DNA of 54,311 bases, from assembly GCF_001434275.1 (NCBI RefSeq), contig NZ_AZEZ01000022.1, forward strand, positions 1 through 54,311, read 5' to 3'. The first letter of the stretch is position 1; each line of letters starts with the position of its first letter. Shown piece by piece: positions 18,839 to 27,990 of this stretch. Source of the DNA: Companilactobacillus mindensis DSM 14500. GTDB taxonomy: Bacteria > Bacillota > Bacilli > Lactobacillales > Lactobacillaceae. A program made the translations under genes and the position numbers. The notes under the pieces are model-generated. The model did not search any database. It saw only the letters and a list, made by a program, of their open reading frames with translations, and had not been told where the DNA came from.

Positions 18839-20180
18839 TATTATCCTCGCTTATTTCTTTGGTTATCAACTTGACGTTACCATTTTTGACGTGGAGATCA
18901 ACTTCTGTATCGACCTTGTAATCGGAAACATCTCTTAGAACTTTACCAGTCTTAGTCGTTGGGATCGCATAGCCTCGACTCAGGGTCTTCAACGGACTCA
19001 AGGAATCCAAACTAGCAACGCGACTGTTAAATATATTACGGTTTCGATTGATAATTTTATTAACGTTATTGATCAAAATCTGATAATTGCGATTAACTTG
19101 ATTGCCATAGCTGTAAATTTGATCACGGGGTGAAACTCGTACTAAACGATTGGCATATTGGATCAAATTTGTCTTGGAACGGTTCAAATTATTATTGATG
19201 CTCTGCTTCAATTTATCTTGCAGATAATCAACTTTTTGTAAGTAGACTTCATAGATTCGCTCAGGATGTTGCAAAAATACGTTCTGAGCCAAAGAATTCA
19301 CTCGGTCCCTGTAATTACCTATGATGTTATTTTGTGCATTGTAAAGCCTTTTTTCGTCTCCTTGCAACTGCAACAAAACTTCGCTCAAAACCGGCGTAGC
19401 TAATTCAGCTGCAGCTGTCGGCGTTGCAGCTCGAAGGTCGGCTACCAAGTCAGCAATCGTCGTATCAGTCTCATGACCAACTGAACTGATCACTGGGATC
19501 TTACTGTTGACGATCGCCTCAGCGACAATTTCCTCATTGAAAGGCCACAAGTCTTCGATCGAACCACCGCCACGGCCAATGATGATCGTATCAAAATTTC
19601 CAGCTTCATTGATCCGTTTCAGCTGTTCAACAATTGTTTTGGCAGCTTCTTGTCCTTGAACTTGAGCCGGATACAAAACTAATTGCACGATAGGATATCT
19701 TCTGGCTACGGTGGTCATAATATCATGAATGACCGCTCCAGATTGACTGGTAACGACTGCGATCCGTTTGGGGAACTTGGGAATTTCTTTCTTAGGCAAA
19801 TCAAAGATCCCTTGTTCAGAAAGTTTCTTTTTCAACTGTTCATAAGCAGCGTACAAAGCCCCTAATCCAGCTGGCTCCATCGAATCGATATAGATCTGAT
19901 ACGAACCTGAAGGCTCATAAAGAGAGATTCGTCCTTGAACGAGAACTTTCATACCTTCTTCAGGTTGAAACTTGATTTTTTCAAAGCTACTTCGAAACAT
20001 GATTGCAGAAATCTTAGCTTTGTCGTCCTTTAAAGAAAAATATTGGTGTGCGTGGGGACGCATCCGAAAGTTAGAAATTTCGCCCATCAAATAGACGTGT
20101 CCCAAATAAGGGTCCACGTCAAATTTTCTCTTTAAATATTGGCTCAAAGCGGTAACTGTTAAATATTGTTCACTATCCAT
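18831..20180 (-). CDS. xseA: Exodeoxyribonuclease VII large subunit
   Basis: Catalytic subunit of the single-strand DNA exonuclease. The 449-aa protein has an N-terminal OB fold ([14 protein letters not shown], about 20-110), the catalytic core with [32 protein letters not shown] and [28 protein letters not shown], then a coiled-coil arm. It overlaps folD upstream and xseB downstream by 8 nt each. Confidence 0.96.
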   Translation of the reverse strand: MDSEQYLTVTALSQYLKRKFDVDPYLGHVYLMGEISNFRMRPHAHQYFSLKDDKAKISAIMFRSSFEKIKFQPEEGMKVLVQGRISLYEPSGSYQIYIDSMEPAGLGALYAAYEQLKKKLSEQGIFDLPKKEIPKFPKRIAVVTSQSGAVIHDIMTTVARRYPIVQLVLYPAQVQGQEAAKTIVEQLKRINEAGNFDTIIIGRGGGSIEDLWPFNEEIVAEAIVNSKIPVISSVGHETDTTIADLVADLRAATPTAAAELATPVLSEVLLQLQGDEKRLYNAQNNIIGNYRDRVNSLAQNVFLQHPERIYEVYLQKVDYLQDKLKQSINNNLNRSKTNLIQYANRLVRVSPRDQIYSYGNQVNRNYQILINNVNKIINRNRNIFNSRVASLDSLSPLKTLSRGYAIPTTKTGKVLRDVSDYKVDTEVDLHVKNGNVKLITKEISEDNNG

Positions 20181-21021
20181 TTGCCCTGCCTTCGGCTAAT
20201 TCGATCACTTGGTCTACCAAAGCAGTGATCGTCATAGGACCAACACCACCAGGTACTGGCGTCATCATTGCAGCTTTGTCTTTGACATCGTCAAAATCAA
20301 CGTCTCCACAAAGCTTGCCATTTTCATCTCGGTCCATACCGACATCAACGACGATTGCTTGGTCTTTGACGTAATCTTTGGTAATGAACTTAGCCTTTCC
20401 AATGGCAACAACTAATACATCAGCCTTTTGTGTAATTTCTTTTAAGTTCTTAGTATGTGAATGTGTGATCGTTACAGTGGCATTACGATCCAACATCAAA
20501 GCAGCAGTTGGTTTTCCAACAATATTGCTACGACCAACGATTACAACGTTTTTACCATCGAGGTCAACGTTGTAATGGTCTAGCATCATCAAAATACCTG
20601 AAGCGGTGGCTGGTTTGGTTAATGGTGTTCCAATCCAGAGATTGCCGACACTGACTGGAGTAAATCCGTCAACATCTTTTTTAGGGTCAATAGCTTCAAT
20701 GACCTTGTCCTCGTCAATATGATCTGGAACTGGCAATTGCACGATAAAGCCATCAATTGTCTCATCGTGATTCAACTCGTCGATTTTATCCAACAATTCT
20801 TTTTCAGAAACAGTTGCATCAAAGTGGATCAAGTCAAACTTGATTCCTAGTTTTTCAGCACGACGTTTCTTATTGCGAACATACACGGCACTGGCACTGT
20901 TCTCACCGACTAAAATCACGGCAAGTCCTGGAGTCACGCCTTTTTGTTTCAAATCAGCTACGCGCTTAGTCATTGTTACATCTAAAGCTGCTGCTACTTT
21001 TTTACCTTCTAATAATTTCAT
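20173..21021 (-). CDS. folD: Bifunctional methylene-THF dehydrogenase / methenyl-THF cyclohydrolase
   Basis: Interconverts 5,10-methylene-THF and 10-formyl-THF with NADP. The 282-aa protein has VILVGENSASAVYVRNK with the catalytic Lys, the signature GFIVQLPVP, the Rossmann-type VVIVGRSNIVGKP, and TPVPGGVGPMT. The start at 21021 (MKLLEGKK) is preferred because GGTGAT lies just upstream; the ATG at 21033 has only the terminator T-run in front. A very strong palindromic terminator ends 12 nt before this start codon. Confidence 0.95.
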   Translation of the reverse strand: MKLLEGKKVAAALDVTMTKRVADLKQKGVTPGLAVILVGENSASAVYVRNKKRRAEKLGIKFDLIHFDATVSEKELLDKIDELNHDETIDGFIVQLPVPDHIDEDKVIEAIDPKKDVDGFTPVSVGNLWIGTPLTKPATASGILMMLDHYNVDLDGKNVVIVGRSNIVGKPTAALMLDRNATVTITHSHTKNLKEITQKADVLVVAIGKAKFITKDYVKDQAIVVDVGMDRDENGKLCGDVDFDDVKDKAAMMTPVPGGVGPMTITALVDQVIELAEGRANG

Positions 21022-21033
21022 ACTAATCACCAT

Positions 21034-21061
21034 AAAAAGGCTGGTAAATTTACCAGCCTTT
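21034..21061 (-). terminator. Perfect palindromic terminator between nusB and folD
   Basis: AAAGGCTGGTAAA/TTTACCAGCCTTT is a perfect 13-bp inverted repeat followed by a T run on the minus strand. The first arm overlaps the nusB stop codon and the structure ends 12 nt before the folD ATG. It should block most read-through from efp-side genes unless antitermination occurs. Confidence 0.85.
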
Positions 21062-21464
21062 ACCCTTCTACAAAATTAGATAAAATACCATTAACGAAGG
21101 ACTTTGAGTCCTTGTCGCCAAATTCGCCAGCCATTTCGATTGCTTCATCGATGGCGACTTTCTTTGGAACTTCTAAACTATTTTCCATTTCAAATAGGCC
21201 AATACGTAAAATTGAGCGATCAATCCGTGATAGACGTTGAACGGTCCATTTGTTTTTGAGATGTTCGGCAATTTCTTTGTCGAGGTCATCTTGATGCTCA
21301 ACGGCACCTGAAACTAGAAAATTCAAATAATCAGGCACAGCCTCTTCGCCTAAATCACATAGTTGCATGGTAGATGCGATTGCGACGTCGGGTGTGTCTT
21401 TGGTAGTTTCGATAGAAAATAGTGATTGAACTGCGAGTTCTCTGATCTTATGTCTATTTATCAC
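21060..21464 (-). CDS. nusB: Transcription antitermination factor NusB
   Basis: An RNA-binding protein that, with NusE/S10, promotes processive rRNA transcription. The 134-aa protein shows the family pattern: NRHKIRELAVQSLFSIE at the N-terminus and LSRIDRSILRIGLFEM, then VAIDEAIEMAGEFGDKDSKSFVNGIL. It lies 5 nt after the Asp23 gene. Its stop codon is part of the palindromic terminator that precedes folD. Confidence 0.96.
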   Translation of the reverse strand: MINRHKIRELAVQSLFSIETTKDTPDVAIASTMQLCDLGEEAVPDYLNFLVSGAVEHQDDLDKEIAEHLKNKWTVQRLSRIDRSILRIGLFEMENSLEVPKKVAIDEAIEMAGEFGDKDSKSFVNGILSNFVEG

Positions 21465-21469
21465 TAGTT

Positions 21470-21889
21470 TTATTCCTTTTTGTCTGTTGTTACACGTTCT
21501 ATTTCGCCAGTTTCTTTCTTGGCGATTAAACCTACAACATGCACGTTGATTTCACTTAAATCTAAATCGGTCATGAATTCCAGTTGTTCAATGGCTGATT
21601 TTTGGATTTCCAAAGATACCTTAGGGATCGATACGCCATAGTTCAAATATACGTAAACATCCGCAGATATTTTATCATCAGCAAATGACACATCGACACC
21701 CTTACCATGGTTGATGATTCCAAACAGCGAATCCATTCGATTAGAAATAGTTCCACGCATTTCGTAGACACCGTCAACTTGGTTTGTAGCAATTCCCAGA
21801 AGAATCTCAATAACTTGATGTGAGATTTCAACATTACCGTCAACTTTTCCACTATCTTGTTGTAGAGAAACATATTTTTGTTCAGCCAT
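21470..21889 (-). CDS. Asp23/Gls24 family envelope stress response protein (YqhY-like)
   Basis: A 139-aa Asp23-family protein. The core reads GNVEISHQVIEILLGIATNQVDGV and then an alkaline-shock-type VYLNYGVSIPKVSLEIQKS. Members of this family at the efp-nusB locus are called YqhY and have been linked to control of acetyl-CoA carboxylase genes in Bacillus; that role is not testable here. It lies between efp (30 nt) and nusB (5 nt). Confidence 0.92.
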   Translation of the reverse strand: MAEQKYVSLQQDSGKVDGNVEISHQVIEILLGIATNQVDGVYEMRGTISNRMDSLFGIINHGKGVDVSFADDKISADVYVYLNYGVSIPKVSLEIQKSAIEQLEFMTDLDLSEINVHVVGLIAKKETGEIERVTTDKKE

Positions 21890-21918
21890 AAACTCTTATC
21901 TCCATAATCAGTTATTAA

Positions 21919-22479
21919 TTAAGCACGTGAAATGTAAGTACCATCTTGTGTATTAATAGTTAGCATGTCGCCTTCGTTAACGAAGAATGGTACTTGCACA
22001 ACTAGGCCTGTTTCCATTGTAGCTGGTTTTGAACCACCTGATTGTGTATCACCCTTGATTGATGCTTCAGTTGCAGTAACTTTAAGATCAACCGTATTAG
22101 GAATATCAACACCGATAGTTTCGCCATTGTACATCATGACACTAACTTCCATGTTTTCCTTCAAATATTTCAATTGTTCTTCAATTTCACTTGCAGGAAT
22201 TGTTAGTTGTTCGTAAGTTGTTGTATCCATGAAGACGTGGTTTGTACCATCTGCATATAGATATTGCATCTTTTTACTTTCGATGTTAGCTTTTTCAACT
22301 TTAGCAGTTGATCTGAAAGTCATTTCTTGAACGGCACCAGTTCTCAAGTTCTTTAACTTTGAACGAACAAAGGCACTACCTTTACCTGGCTTAACGTGCT
22401 GGAATTCTACAACACGCCAGATACCATCTTTTACTTCGATTGTTAAACCATTTTTAAAATCATTTACTGAAATTGACAT
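21919..22479 (-). CDS. efp: Elongation factor P
   Basis: Helps ribosomes through polyproline stretches. ATG at 22479 ([11 protein letters not shown]) follows AAGGGAGAGTAAA and gives 186 aa, the usual length; upstream in-frame codons are unsupported. The KOW-like N-terminal domain contains [19 protein letters not shown] with the modifiable Lys of the PGKG loop, and the C-terminus is [18 protein letters not shown] promoter-like TTGCCA/TAAGAT pair lies about 60-90 nt upstream, after the rpmA terminator. Confidence 0.97.
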   Translation of the reverse strand: MSISVNDFKNGLTIEVKDGIWRVVEFQHVKPGKGSAFVRSKLKNLRTGAVQEMTFRSTAKVEKANIESKKMQYLYADGTNHVFMDTTTYEQLTIPASEIEEQLKYLKENMEVSVMMYNGETIGVDIPNTVDLKVTATEASIKGDTQSGGSKPATMETGLVVQVPFFVNEGDMLTINTQDGTYISRA

Positions 22480-22576
22480 TTTACTCTCCCTTAGTTCGTA
22501 AGATTTTGCCGATAGAACACTATACATTATCTTACCAATATTTTAGTACTAATGGCAATAACTCACACTTAATTAA

Positions 22577-22610
22577 ATAAAAAAAAAGAAGAACAATGTC
22601 CTCCTTTTTA
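22577..22610 (-). terminator. Terminator after rpmA
   Basis: AAGGAGGA/TTCTTCTT stem (with G-T pairs) and a run of nine T on the minus strand, just after the L27 stop. Confidence 0.75.
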
Positions 22611-22618
22611 TCAATATA

Positions 22619-22891
22619 TTAATATACTGAAACTTGTCTCTTGTCTCTGCCAAGTCTTTCGAACTTAACAACACCGTCTGTAAGTGCGAACAATGTATCG
22701 TCGCCACCGCGACCAACATTAGCACCTGGGTGAATCTTTGTACCACGTTGTCTGTAAATGATTGAGCCAGCAGTGATAGCTTGGCCATCAGCACGCTTAG
22801 CACCTAATCTACGACCTGCTGAGTTACGGCCGTTACTTGTTGATCCACCACCCTTATGGTGAGAGAAAAATTGTAAATTCATCTTAAGCAT
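22619..22891 (-). CDS. rpmA: 50S ribosomal protein L27 (with cleavable N-terminal extension)
   Basis: The 90-aa L27 reads [18 protein letters not shown] at its N-terminus. The segment ending in NLQFF is the Firmicutes extension removed by the protease Prp, exposing the residues that reach the peptidyl transferase centre. The body shows [18 protein letters not shown] and [26 protein letters not shown] in the L27 pattern. The gene for Prp lies immediately upstream. Confidence 0.97.
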   Translation of the reverse strand: MLKMNLQFFSHHKGGGSTSNGRNSAGRRLGAKRADGQAITAGSIIYRQRGTKIHPGANVGRGGDDTLFALTDGVVKFERLGRDKRQVSVY

Positions 22892-22903
22892 GAAGTTTAC
22901 CTC

Positions 22904-23248
22904 CTAATCAAGATCTATCTTATTTTTTTGTACTTGAACTTCAATGTTTTTCGGATAACTTCCTTCGATATCTTTCAATATCCAAAAGAGATTATCCAAT
23001 AACAAAGCAGTATCATGTGATATAGCTTTGTCAAATTGGCAACCTAAATGACCACCATTGACCTCGTCCATAACGACTTGGGGAACGGCTTGAGTAAGCT
23101 TCTCCAGATTATTGATCGTTCCGATCGTCACTGCTGAAACAGCGGCACAAACTAAATCTTGACCGTAAGGTCCCGAGTCGGCATGTCCTTTGATCAGAAA
23201 TGAATCGATCTTTTGCTCTGAATCTTGGTGAAAACTAGCCCTAATCAT
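22904..23248 (-). CDS. prp: Ribosomal-processing cysteine protease Prp
   Basis: Cleaves the N-terminal extension of L27. The 114-aa protein has the catalytic His in FLIKGHADSG and catalytic Cys in DLVCAAVSAVT, as in the Prp family. It lies between rplU (2 nt gap) and rpmA (12 nt), the standard position. Confidence 0.95.
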   Translation of the reverse strand: MIRASFHQDSEQKIDSFLIKGHADSGPYGQDLVCAAVSAVTIGTINNLEKLTQAVPQVVMDEVNGGHLGCQFDKAISHDTALLLDNLFWILKDIEGSYPKNIEVQVQKNKIDLD

Positions 23249-23250
23249 AA

Positions 23251-23562
23251 TTAACCTTTGATACTATCGATAAGTACCTTTGTATATGGTTGACGGTGAC
23301 CTGTCTTCTTGTGTGAATGCTTCTTAGGTTTGTACTTGTAAGTAACAACTTTCTTTTCCTTACCTTGCTTTTCAACCTTACCAGAAACACTAGCGCCTTC
23401 AACAACAGGGCTACCAATCTTAACAGTCTTGCCATCAGAAACTAAAATTACATCGTCAAATGTAACGGCGTCCCCTTCTTTGACATCAAGCTTTTCAATA
23501 TAAATAGAAGCATTTTCTTCAACTTTATATTGCTTACCACCAGTTTTAATAATTGCGTACAT
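23251..23562 (-). CDS. rplU: 50S ribosomal protein L21
   Basis: ATG at 23562 ([14 protein letters not shown]) gives a 103-aa L21; the region upstream is leader. It shows the family end [28 protein letters not shown] lies upstream of the chosen start. First gene of rplU-prp-rpmA. Confidence 0.97.
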   Translation of the reverse strand: MYAIIKTGGKQYKVEENASIYIEKLDVKEGDAVTFDDVILVSDGKTVKIGSPVVEGASVSGKVEKQGKEKKVVTYKYKPKKHSHKKTGHRQPYTKVLIDSIKG

Positions 23563-23652
23563 AAGCGTACACTCCCTTCTAAGACTCGCCAATTAGGTGC
23601 ACTAAGCTTAAACCTAATTTTGAGCGGTTGTAGATGCAATAGTGATTGCAAC
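23563..23652 (-). ncRNA. Ribosomal protein L21 leader (cis-regulatory RNA)
   Basis: The roughly 90-nt leader before rplU contains GTTGCAATCACTATTGCATC and a hairpin TTAGGTTTAAGC..GTGCACCTAA, consistent with the L21 leader class known upstream of rplU in Firmicutes. Assignment rests on position and visible stems; a covariance-model search would settle it. Confidence 0.6.
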
Positions 23653-23658
23653 TTATAA

Positions 23659-23687
23659 AATATAGCAAATTTTGTAGTTATTTTCAA
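23659..23687 (-). promoter_or_regulatory. Promoter of rplU-prp-rpmA
   Basis: Minus-strand TTGAAA (23682-23687) and TATATT (23659-23664) with a 17-nt spacer. The -35 overlaps the end of the upstream membrane protein gene. Confidence 0.7.
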
Positions 23688-25249
23688 CTCTTATTGGAAA
23701 TTTTTTTGTTTTTTCCAACGACTTTCGTTAGTGAAAGATAGCCTAATAATATAAAGCTAAATAAATTTGCCAATAATGAAATTATCCCGATCCAATCATA
23801 TTGGGTATGGATCTCGACAATACTTTTGCCTGGATTAGTTTGTAACTCGATCGTCCCACGTTTAGATTTTGTTGTCCTTACGTTTTCATTATTCAGCTGA
23901 ATTTTATAGCCACTGTATTTTTGAACGGGAATATCCATCGTTGCCGACTGTGGATCGTAATATTGGATCCAATAATCATTAGCTTTAGTGTAATAAGAAA
24001 CAGATGCTTTTTTATTATTGACTAAGAATTGATTTTGACCCTCAACCGCCCGGTCATGGTAGTTGATGACATACTTTTGATAATTGATCTTTGAAGCAGA
24101 AGTTATTCTTTGTTCCGCATGGATCTGATCAGCTTGGTTATAGATCAAAAAGCTCATCCCACCGATCGTTGCGACCATCAAGAGCAGTTTTAATATTCCT
24201 GGTCCCTCTTGGAAGATCAAGATAACGATGCGACTGACAATGATTGCTAAAAATAGATCAAGGATACTTTGAAATGCTGGAACCAACCGGCTCCAGTCGA
24301 CCACTAAACTATCGGTTTTTACAAATAAGCTTATCGTCAACGGAATCATTTCCAACATGATCAATTTGTAGCTGAATTGACTGTTCATAAAAATAACGAT
24401 CAGAACCAACACCGATAGAACCGCAATCCCTATCAGTAAAATTTGTTGAATCTGAGACAAGTGCAACTGATCAAACCATTTTACATAATTGAAATTATTT
24501 CTAGGATTTTGTTGCAATTTACCTTGCAACAACTTGGTACCTAAAGGAACCAAAAATCCTATTGTCGTCAAAACTACTAAACCAAACGTCTTCAATAAGC
24601 TCAATGACAATCGGCCCCAATAGCTCCAGTGGTGCGAAATGCCTTTAAAGATCATCAAAATAATCCACGGTACCAAAGTCAAAAGCACGCCCACTGCCAT
24701 ATATGGCGACGTCCAGATGATCAAAGACATCCCCCAAGCTAAATTGTACCAACGCTGATTTTTCAAAATTTGATAAATTCCATAGTAGACCATCGGTAAA
24801 AAAATCAATACTAAGTAATTTTCCAAACGCTGGATTTGAAAAACTTGTACAAAGCGATTCAAAGACAATGTGTAGATCAATGAGAAAAGTAACGACTCCA
24901 ACGTATCGTGAGAAAATCGGTTCATATAAACGTAAGCACTAACAAAGGTCAAGAAAGTGATCAGCGTTAAATAAATGCTGAAGCCATAAGTCACATTACT
25001 ATTTACGAAAATCGTTCCCGACAAAATCGTCAGCCAAGGACTGAACAAATTGATCTGACTACCCGAATGATTCCAATAATTAAAGTTGATCGGCGAAGTA
25101 AAAACATTTGTCAAACTCTGCAAATGGGCAATATTGAAGATCATCGTATCGCCGAATTCGGCTTTTTGAAAAAACATAACTGTATAAAAAACACTTAAAA
25201 GTAAAAAGATCGACCCTAAAATGGTCCCTTTCCATGAACGATTCGACAT
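23684..25249 (-). CDS. Polytopic membrane protein, possible GT-C-type glycosyltransferase
   Basis: A 521-aa integral membrane protein with about ten to twelve hydrophobic segments and a soluble stretch near residues 380-480 before a last TM helix (about 487-507) and a Lys-rich tail. An early extracytoplasmic loop contains FGDTMIFNIAHLQ followed by FSPWLTIL; an acidic residue in the first loop is typical of GT-C enzymes, but I cannot assign a family with certainty. ATG at 25249 follows AAAAGGAG, and a TATAAT-like box lies about 30 nt upstream. It is monocistronic, between a terminator and rplU. Confidence 0.7.
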   Translation of the reverse strand: MSNRSWKGTILGSIFLLLSVFYTVMFFQKAEFGDTMIFNIAHLQSLTNVFTSPINFNYWNHSGSQINLFSPWLTILSGTIFVNSNVTYGFSIYLTLITFLTFVSAYVYMNRFSHDTLESLLFSLIYTLSLNRFVQVFQIQRLENYLVLIFLPMVYYGIYQILKNQRWYNLAWGMSLIIWTSPYMAVGVLLTLVPWIILMIFKGISHHWSYWGRLSLSLLKTFGLVVLTTIGFLVPLGTKLLQGKLQQNPRNNFNYVKWFDQLHLSQIQQILLIGIAVLSVLVLIVIFMNSQFSYKLIMLEMIPLTISLFVKTDSLVVDWSRLVPAFQSILDLFLAIIVSRIVILIFQEGPGILKLLLMVATIGGMSFLIYNQADQIHAEQRITSASKINYQKYVINYHDRAVEGQNQFLVNNKKASVSYYTKANDYWIQYYDPQSATMDIPVQKYSGYKIQLNNENVRTTKSKRGTIELQTNPGKSIVEIHTQYDWIGIISLLANLFSFILLGYLSLTKVVGKNKKISNKS

Positions 25250-25290
25250 GGGTAACTCCTTTTAAAAAAAATCTCATTTTAAATTATACT

Positions 25291-25332
25291 AAAAAAAGGA
25301 TTGTGCAAACTGTTTTCAGCACAATCCTTTGA
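25291..25332 (-). terminator. Terminator after the small membrane protein gene
   Basis: AAAGGATTGTGC/GCACAATCCTTT, a perfect 12-bp stem, followed by T residues on the minus strand. It sits 24 nt after the stop at 25356. Confidence 0.85.
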
Positions 25333-25355
25333 TAATATTCATATATTCAACTTTA

Positions 25356-25604
25356 CTACGCTAAAGTAGTCATAACTAATCGTCCTAATACTAAGAAGAA
25401 AAAGACGGCGGCAAAAACTATCTTGCCTTGTCTAAGATTTAGTTTCGTAAAGATTCTCGTTATTAAGATCAAAGCAATAACTAGACTGACTCCGATTAAA
25501 ATCCCCATCAGATTACTAATGATTGCTTGTTGCGTCAAAAATGCCGCTAAAACATCTATCAGAATGAAAGCAATTGTAATAACAAACGCAAACTTTCTTT
25601 TCAA
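25356..25604 (-). CDS. Small three-TM membrane protein, unknown function
   Basis: An 82-aa hydrophobic protein with three predicted TM helices (about residues 4-26, 30-50, 60-80). TTG at 25604 is chosen as start because AGAGGTGG lies 5 nt upstream; the ATG at 25631 would put that site inside the gene. Positive residues between helices 2 and 3 (TKLNLRQGK) suggest orientation by the positive-inside rule. No family recognised. Confidence 0.65.
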   Translation of the reverse strand: MKRKFAFVITIAFILIDVLAAFLTQQAIISNLMGILIGVSLVIALILITRIFTKLNLRQGKIVFAAVFFFLVLGRLVMTTLA

Positions 25605-25748
25605 ATCGTCCACCTCTAAAATCCTAAGCATTACAAAAAATGCTTAAACTCTAAGCACAACGGCTACATTGTAAATTTAATTTATATTCTTTGCAAGACG
25701 TTTTTTTATTTATATGCCAGAATCATTAATACATCAACATTTATTTTT

Positions 25749-27152
25749 TTATAATTTATATGTTTGCCATGGTAAATTATCGGGATAACGTTGATTTATG
25801 ACTGAAATACTTTTGAGATCATCTGGATCCAATTCCAAAGCTAAACGGTCGTCGTCGAACAAAGTCCACTCATATTTGATTTCTTCAACATAAGGCTTAC
25901 CACTGACAATAAATTCACGTAACAGTTCCAAAAGATACTGACGATTTTTTCGATAATCGATGTTCAATTCTTCTTCAGGCGTATTTAAATATTCCACGAT
26001 TCCACCGTGTCGACCTGACAAGACATTACTTAGATTGCAATAAACTTCAGCATCGGTATTTTTAGCAAGCAGTTCCGCCATTCTTCTAGCTGGTAGAACG
26101 TACATTGCTAGACCCATTATTTTAACAAAATCGTTTTTAGAGTACGTATCGTTCAATAAGGTTTGCTTTAAAATCTGGCTATTTTCACCGAAGAGATCCG
26201 TCATCACAGTATCTTCTAAATCACCGATATTTTTGCTCTTCAAAGTTTCCAACTCATTATTAGCAGCCGAGATGATCGATTTAAAATGCGTTCTTTTAGC
26301 ACGTTGAAGCAATTTTTCTTGCCAATCAGCGGAAATCAAATCGTCGTCGATCACTGGACCAAACCAATTCGTAGGAATATGGTCATCCAAGCTGCGTTCT
26401 TGCACTAATTGCAAGCCATCATCAGTCAAATTGAACAAGTCTTGCGTTGCTTTGATGTTATTGTCTTGGCAAATTCGAGCCGCAACTTTTTCAGCCGTCT
26501 GCATATCCCGAATGGTCTGGACACCGCCTGAAAACAAGATGACCTTTTGAATCCGATCCAAAATGGCCGAGTTGGACGCCATCAAAGCGGAAATCGATTT
26601 GGCTCCAGCCGATAAACCAGCTAAGGTAATGTTTTCAACATCGCCACCAAAGCTTTGAGCATTGTCGATCACCCATTGAATGGCCATCAACTGATCCGAG
26701 AGACCGACATTCGTATCGCCGCCTTGAATCTTTCCCCAACCAAAGAGTCCTAAGCGGTAGTTAGGAACGACATGAACGATCGATTCGTGATCCAGCCACG
26801 ACATCTGTTTACTATAATTTCCACCCTTCAAGAATCCACCACCGTAAAATTCAATCACAATTGGATACTTACCTTCGACATCCGGCGTACAAATGTCCAA
26901 GTTCAAACAATTTTCACCAAAAGCAACTTTTTCATTTTGTTGATCCAGCGCTCCGTTTTGCATTGGCTGAATTCCATGATGAACAGCATAGTGCAATTTA
27001 TTAACTTCATTAGATCCAAATTTTGCAATTGAGAATTCTTCCGCTCGTTTAAATCTACGGCCGTATCCGTAAGGAACACCCAAAAAATCAACGTGCGTAT
27101 GATCCACGATTCCATGATACGTGCCTGTAGTTGTTTTCATTATCTTCTTCAT
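25749..27152 (-). CDS. Type B carboxylesterase
   Basis: A 467-aa alpha/beta hydrolase of the carboxylesterase/para-nitrobenzyl esterase family. The nucleophile elbow GLSAGAKS (Ser about 184) and oxyanion-hole stretch EFYGGGFLKGGNY are visible, as is FGENCLNLDI, typical of the family. A candidate catalytic His lies in SGRHGGI near residue 389. The start is 27152 or ATG 12 bases downstream (MKTTTGTYHG); neither has a clear Shine-Dalgarno site. It is monocistronic. Substrate unknown; lactobacillar relatives act on small esters. Confidence 0.9.
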   Translation of the reverse strand: MKKIMKTTTGTYHGIVDHTHVDFLGVPYGYGRRFKRAEEFSIAKFGSNEVNKLHYAVHHGIQPMQNGALDQQNEKVAFGENCLNLDICTPDVEGKYPIVIEFYGGGFLKGGNYSKQMSWLDHESIVHVVPNYRLGLFGWGKIQGGDTNVGLSDQLMAIQWVIDNAQSFGGDVENITLAGLSAGAKSISALMASNSAILDRIQKVILFSGGVQTIRDMQTAEKVAARICQDNNIKATQDLFNLTDDGLQLVQERSLDDHIPTNWFGPVIDDDLISADWQEKLLQRAKRTHFKSIISAANNELETLKSKNIGDLEDTVMTDLFGENSQILKQTLLNDTYSKNDFVKIMGLAMYVLPARRMAELLAKNTDAEVYCNLSNVLSGRHGGIVEYLNTPEEELNIDYRKNRQYLLELLREFIVSGKPYVEEIKYEWTLFDDDRLALELDPDDLKSISVINQRYPDNLPWQTYKL

Positions 27153-27279
27153 TTAAAAATAAAACCCCAATGAACAAAATATCAATTTAGTTAATATTCT
27201 AAACTAATAATATTAATGTACAAGAATTTCATGTAACCATTTTTATTAGAAACTTATATGAAAATATTCATATTTTTCC

Positions 27280-27308
27280 TTGTCTACCAAAATAACATTG
27301 TATATAAT
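27280..27308 (+). promoter_or_regulatory. Promoter of the 62-aa gene
   Basis: TTGTCT (27280-27285) and TATAAT (27303-27308) with a 17-nt spacer, about 32 nt before the ATG. Confidence 0.7.
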
Positions 27309-27340
27309 TTCAAAGATATGTTTTTAAGGGAGAAAAATAC

Positions 27341-27529
27341 ATGGTATTAACAGATGCACAAAAACGTGCCAATGAAAAATGGCACAAAAACCACCGCGAC
27401 CGCGCAAACTATATTGCTATGCGCTCGTCAGCACGCAGTTTCATTCGCAAAAAGTCGACTTTAGATGACCTCCAAGAACTTGAAGATATCATCAACAATC
27501 GTCGCAAGGAATTGATTCAACCCCAGTAA
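27341..27529 (+). CDS. Small basic conserved-looking protein
   Basis: A 62-aa protein starting MVLTDAQKRANEKWHKNHRD, with a helical body RSSARSFIRKKSTLDDLQEL. AGGGAGAAA lies upstream of the ATG and a good promoter precedes it. Similar AQKRAN-type small proteins are common in lactobacilli and their plasmids, with no known role; the basic helix followed by an acidic helix could be nucleic-acid binding. Function not assigned. Confidence 0.75.
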   Translation: MVLTDAQKRANEKWHKNHRDRANYIAMRSSARSFIRKKSTLDDLQELEDIINNRRKELIQPQ

Positions 27530-27630
27530 TTTACTTAACTTTATCCCTAATAATATCGAAATAATAAAATTTATTTTTTAGATAAGACTTATTTATTTTT
27601 CAAATGTAATATTTCTGATATAATTCGTTT

Positions 27631-27658
27631 TAGATAAGGGGAAAGGAAGCCTTATCTA
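27631..27658 (+). promoter_or_regulatory. 5-prime-terminal hairpin upstream of the 40-aa ORF
   Basis: TAGATAAGG (27631-27639) and CCTTATCTA (27650-27658) form a perfect 9-bp stem. A TATAAT box lies at 27619-27624, so the transcript would start at or just before this hairpin. It may stabilise the mRNA or act as a regulatory element. Confidence 0.5.
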
Positions 27659-27719
27659 AAGCAATATGTCCAAATCACGATGACATTAAAAGCTGTATCA
27701 TTTTTCGGAGATGAAGATC

Positions 27720-27842
27720 ATGAAATTAATCAAATGGATCAAATCATTATTTAAAACCGAAAGAATTGACTCTTCCACACAAGATAGAGAGATCCTTGCT
27801 GAACTTGAAGGAGAGAACAGAGCCTTCATTTATGGCAAGTAA
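27720..27842 (+). CDS. 40-aa small protein with amphipathic N-terminus
   Basis: The short ORF reads MKLIKWIKSLFKTERIDSST and ends ELEGENRAFIYGK. TTTCGGAG lies 9 nt upstream of the ATG, a TATAAT box and a 5-prime hairpin precede it, and a terminator follows at 27875. The first 12 residues form a cationic amphipathic helix likely to sit on the membrane, and the rest is acidic. No family is known to me. The full transcription-unit architecture argues that it is expressed. Confidence 0.65.
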   Translation: MKLIKWIKSLFKTERIDSSTQDREILAELEGENRAFIYGK

Positions 27843-27874
27843 AGTCATTTATTTAGTAAATTATTATTAGGGGT

Positions 27875-27907
27875 GGTTCACTTATTTATAAGTGGACCTT
27901 TTATTTT
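27875..27907 (+). terminator. Terminator after the 40-aa ORF
   Basis: GGTTCACTTA/TAAGTGGACC (one G-T pair) with loop TTTA and tail TTTTATTTT. Confidence 0.8.
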
Positions 27908-27948
27908 GCCTAAATTAAGATTTTTTTTAATATATATCAAATTTTACA

Positions 27949-27978
27949 TTGACAGAAACCATCACGTTTAACTATAAT
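27949..27978 (+). promoter_or_regulatory. Promoter of first tRNA-Arg
   Basis: Consensus TTGACA (27949-27954) and TATAAT (27973-27978), spacer 18 nt. Confidence 0.75.
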
Positions 27979-27990
27979 AATAAAAGTGAT

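Noticed and set aside
25356-25631. ATG at 25631 as start of the small membrane protein
   Set aside because: It would place AGAGGTGG inside the gene; TTG at 25604 fits that site.
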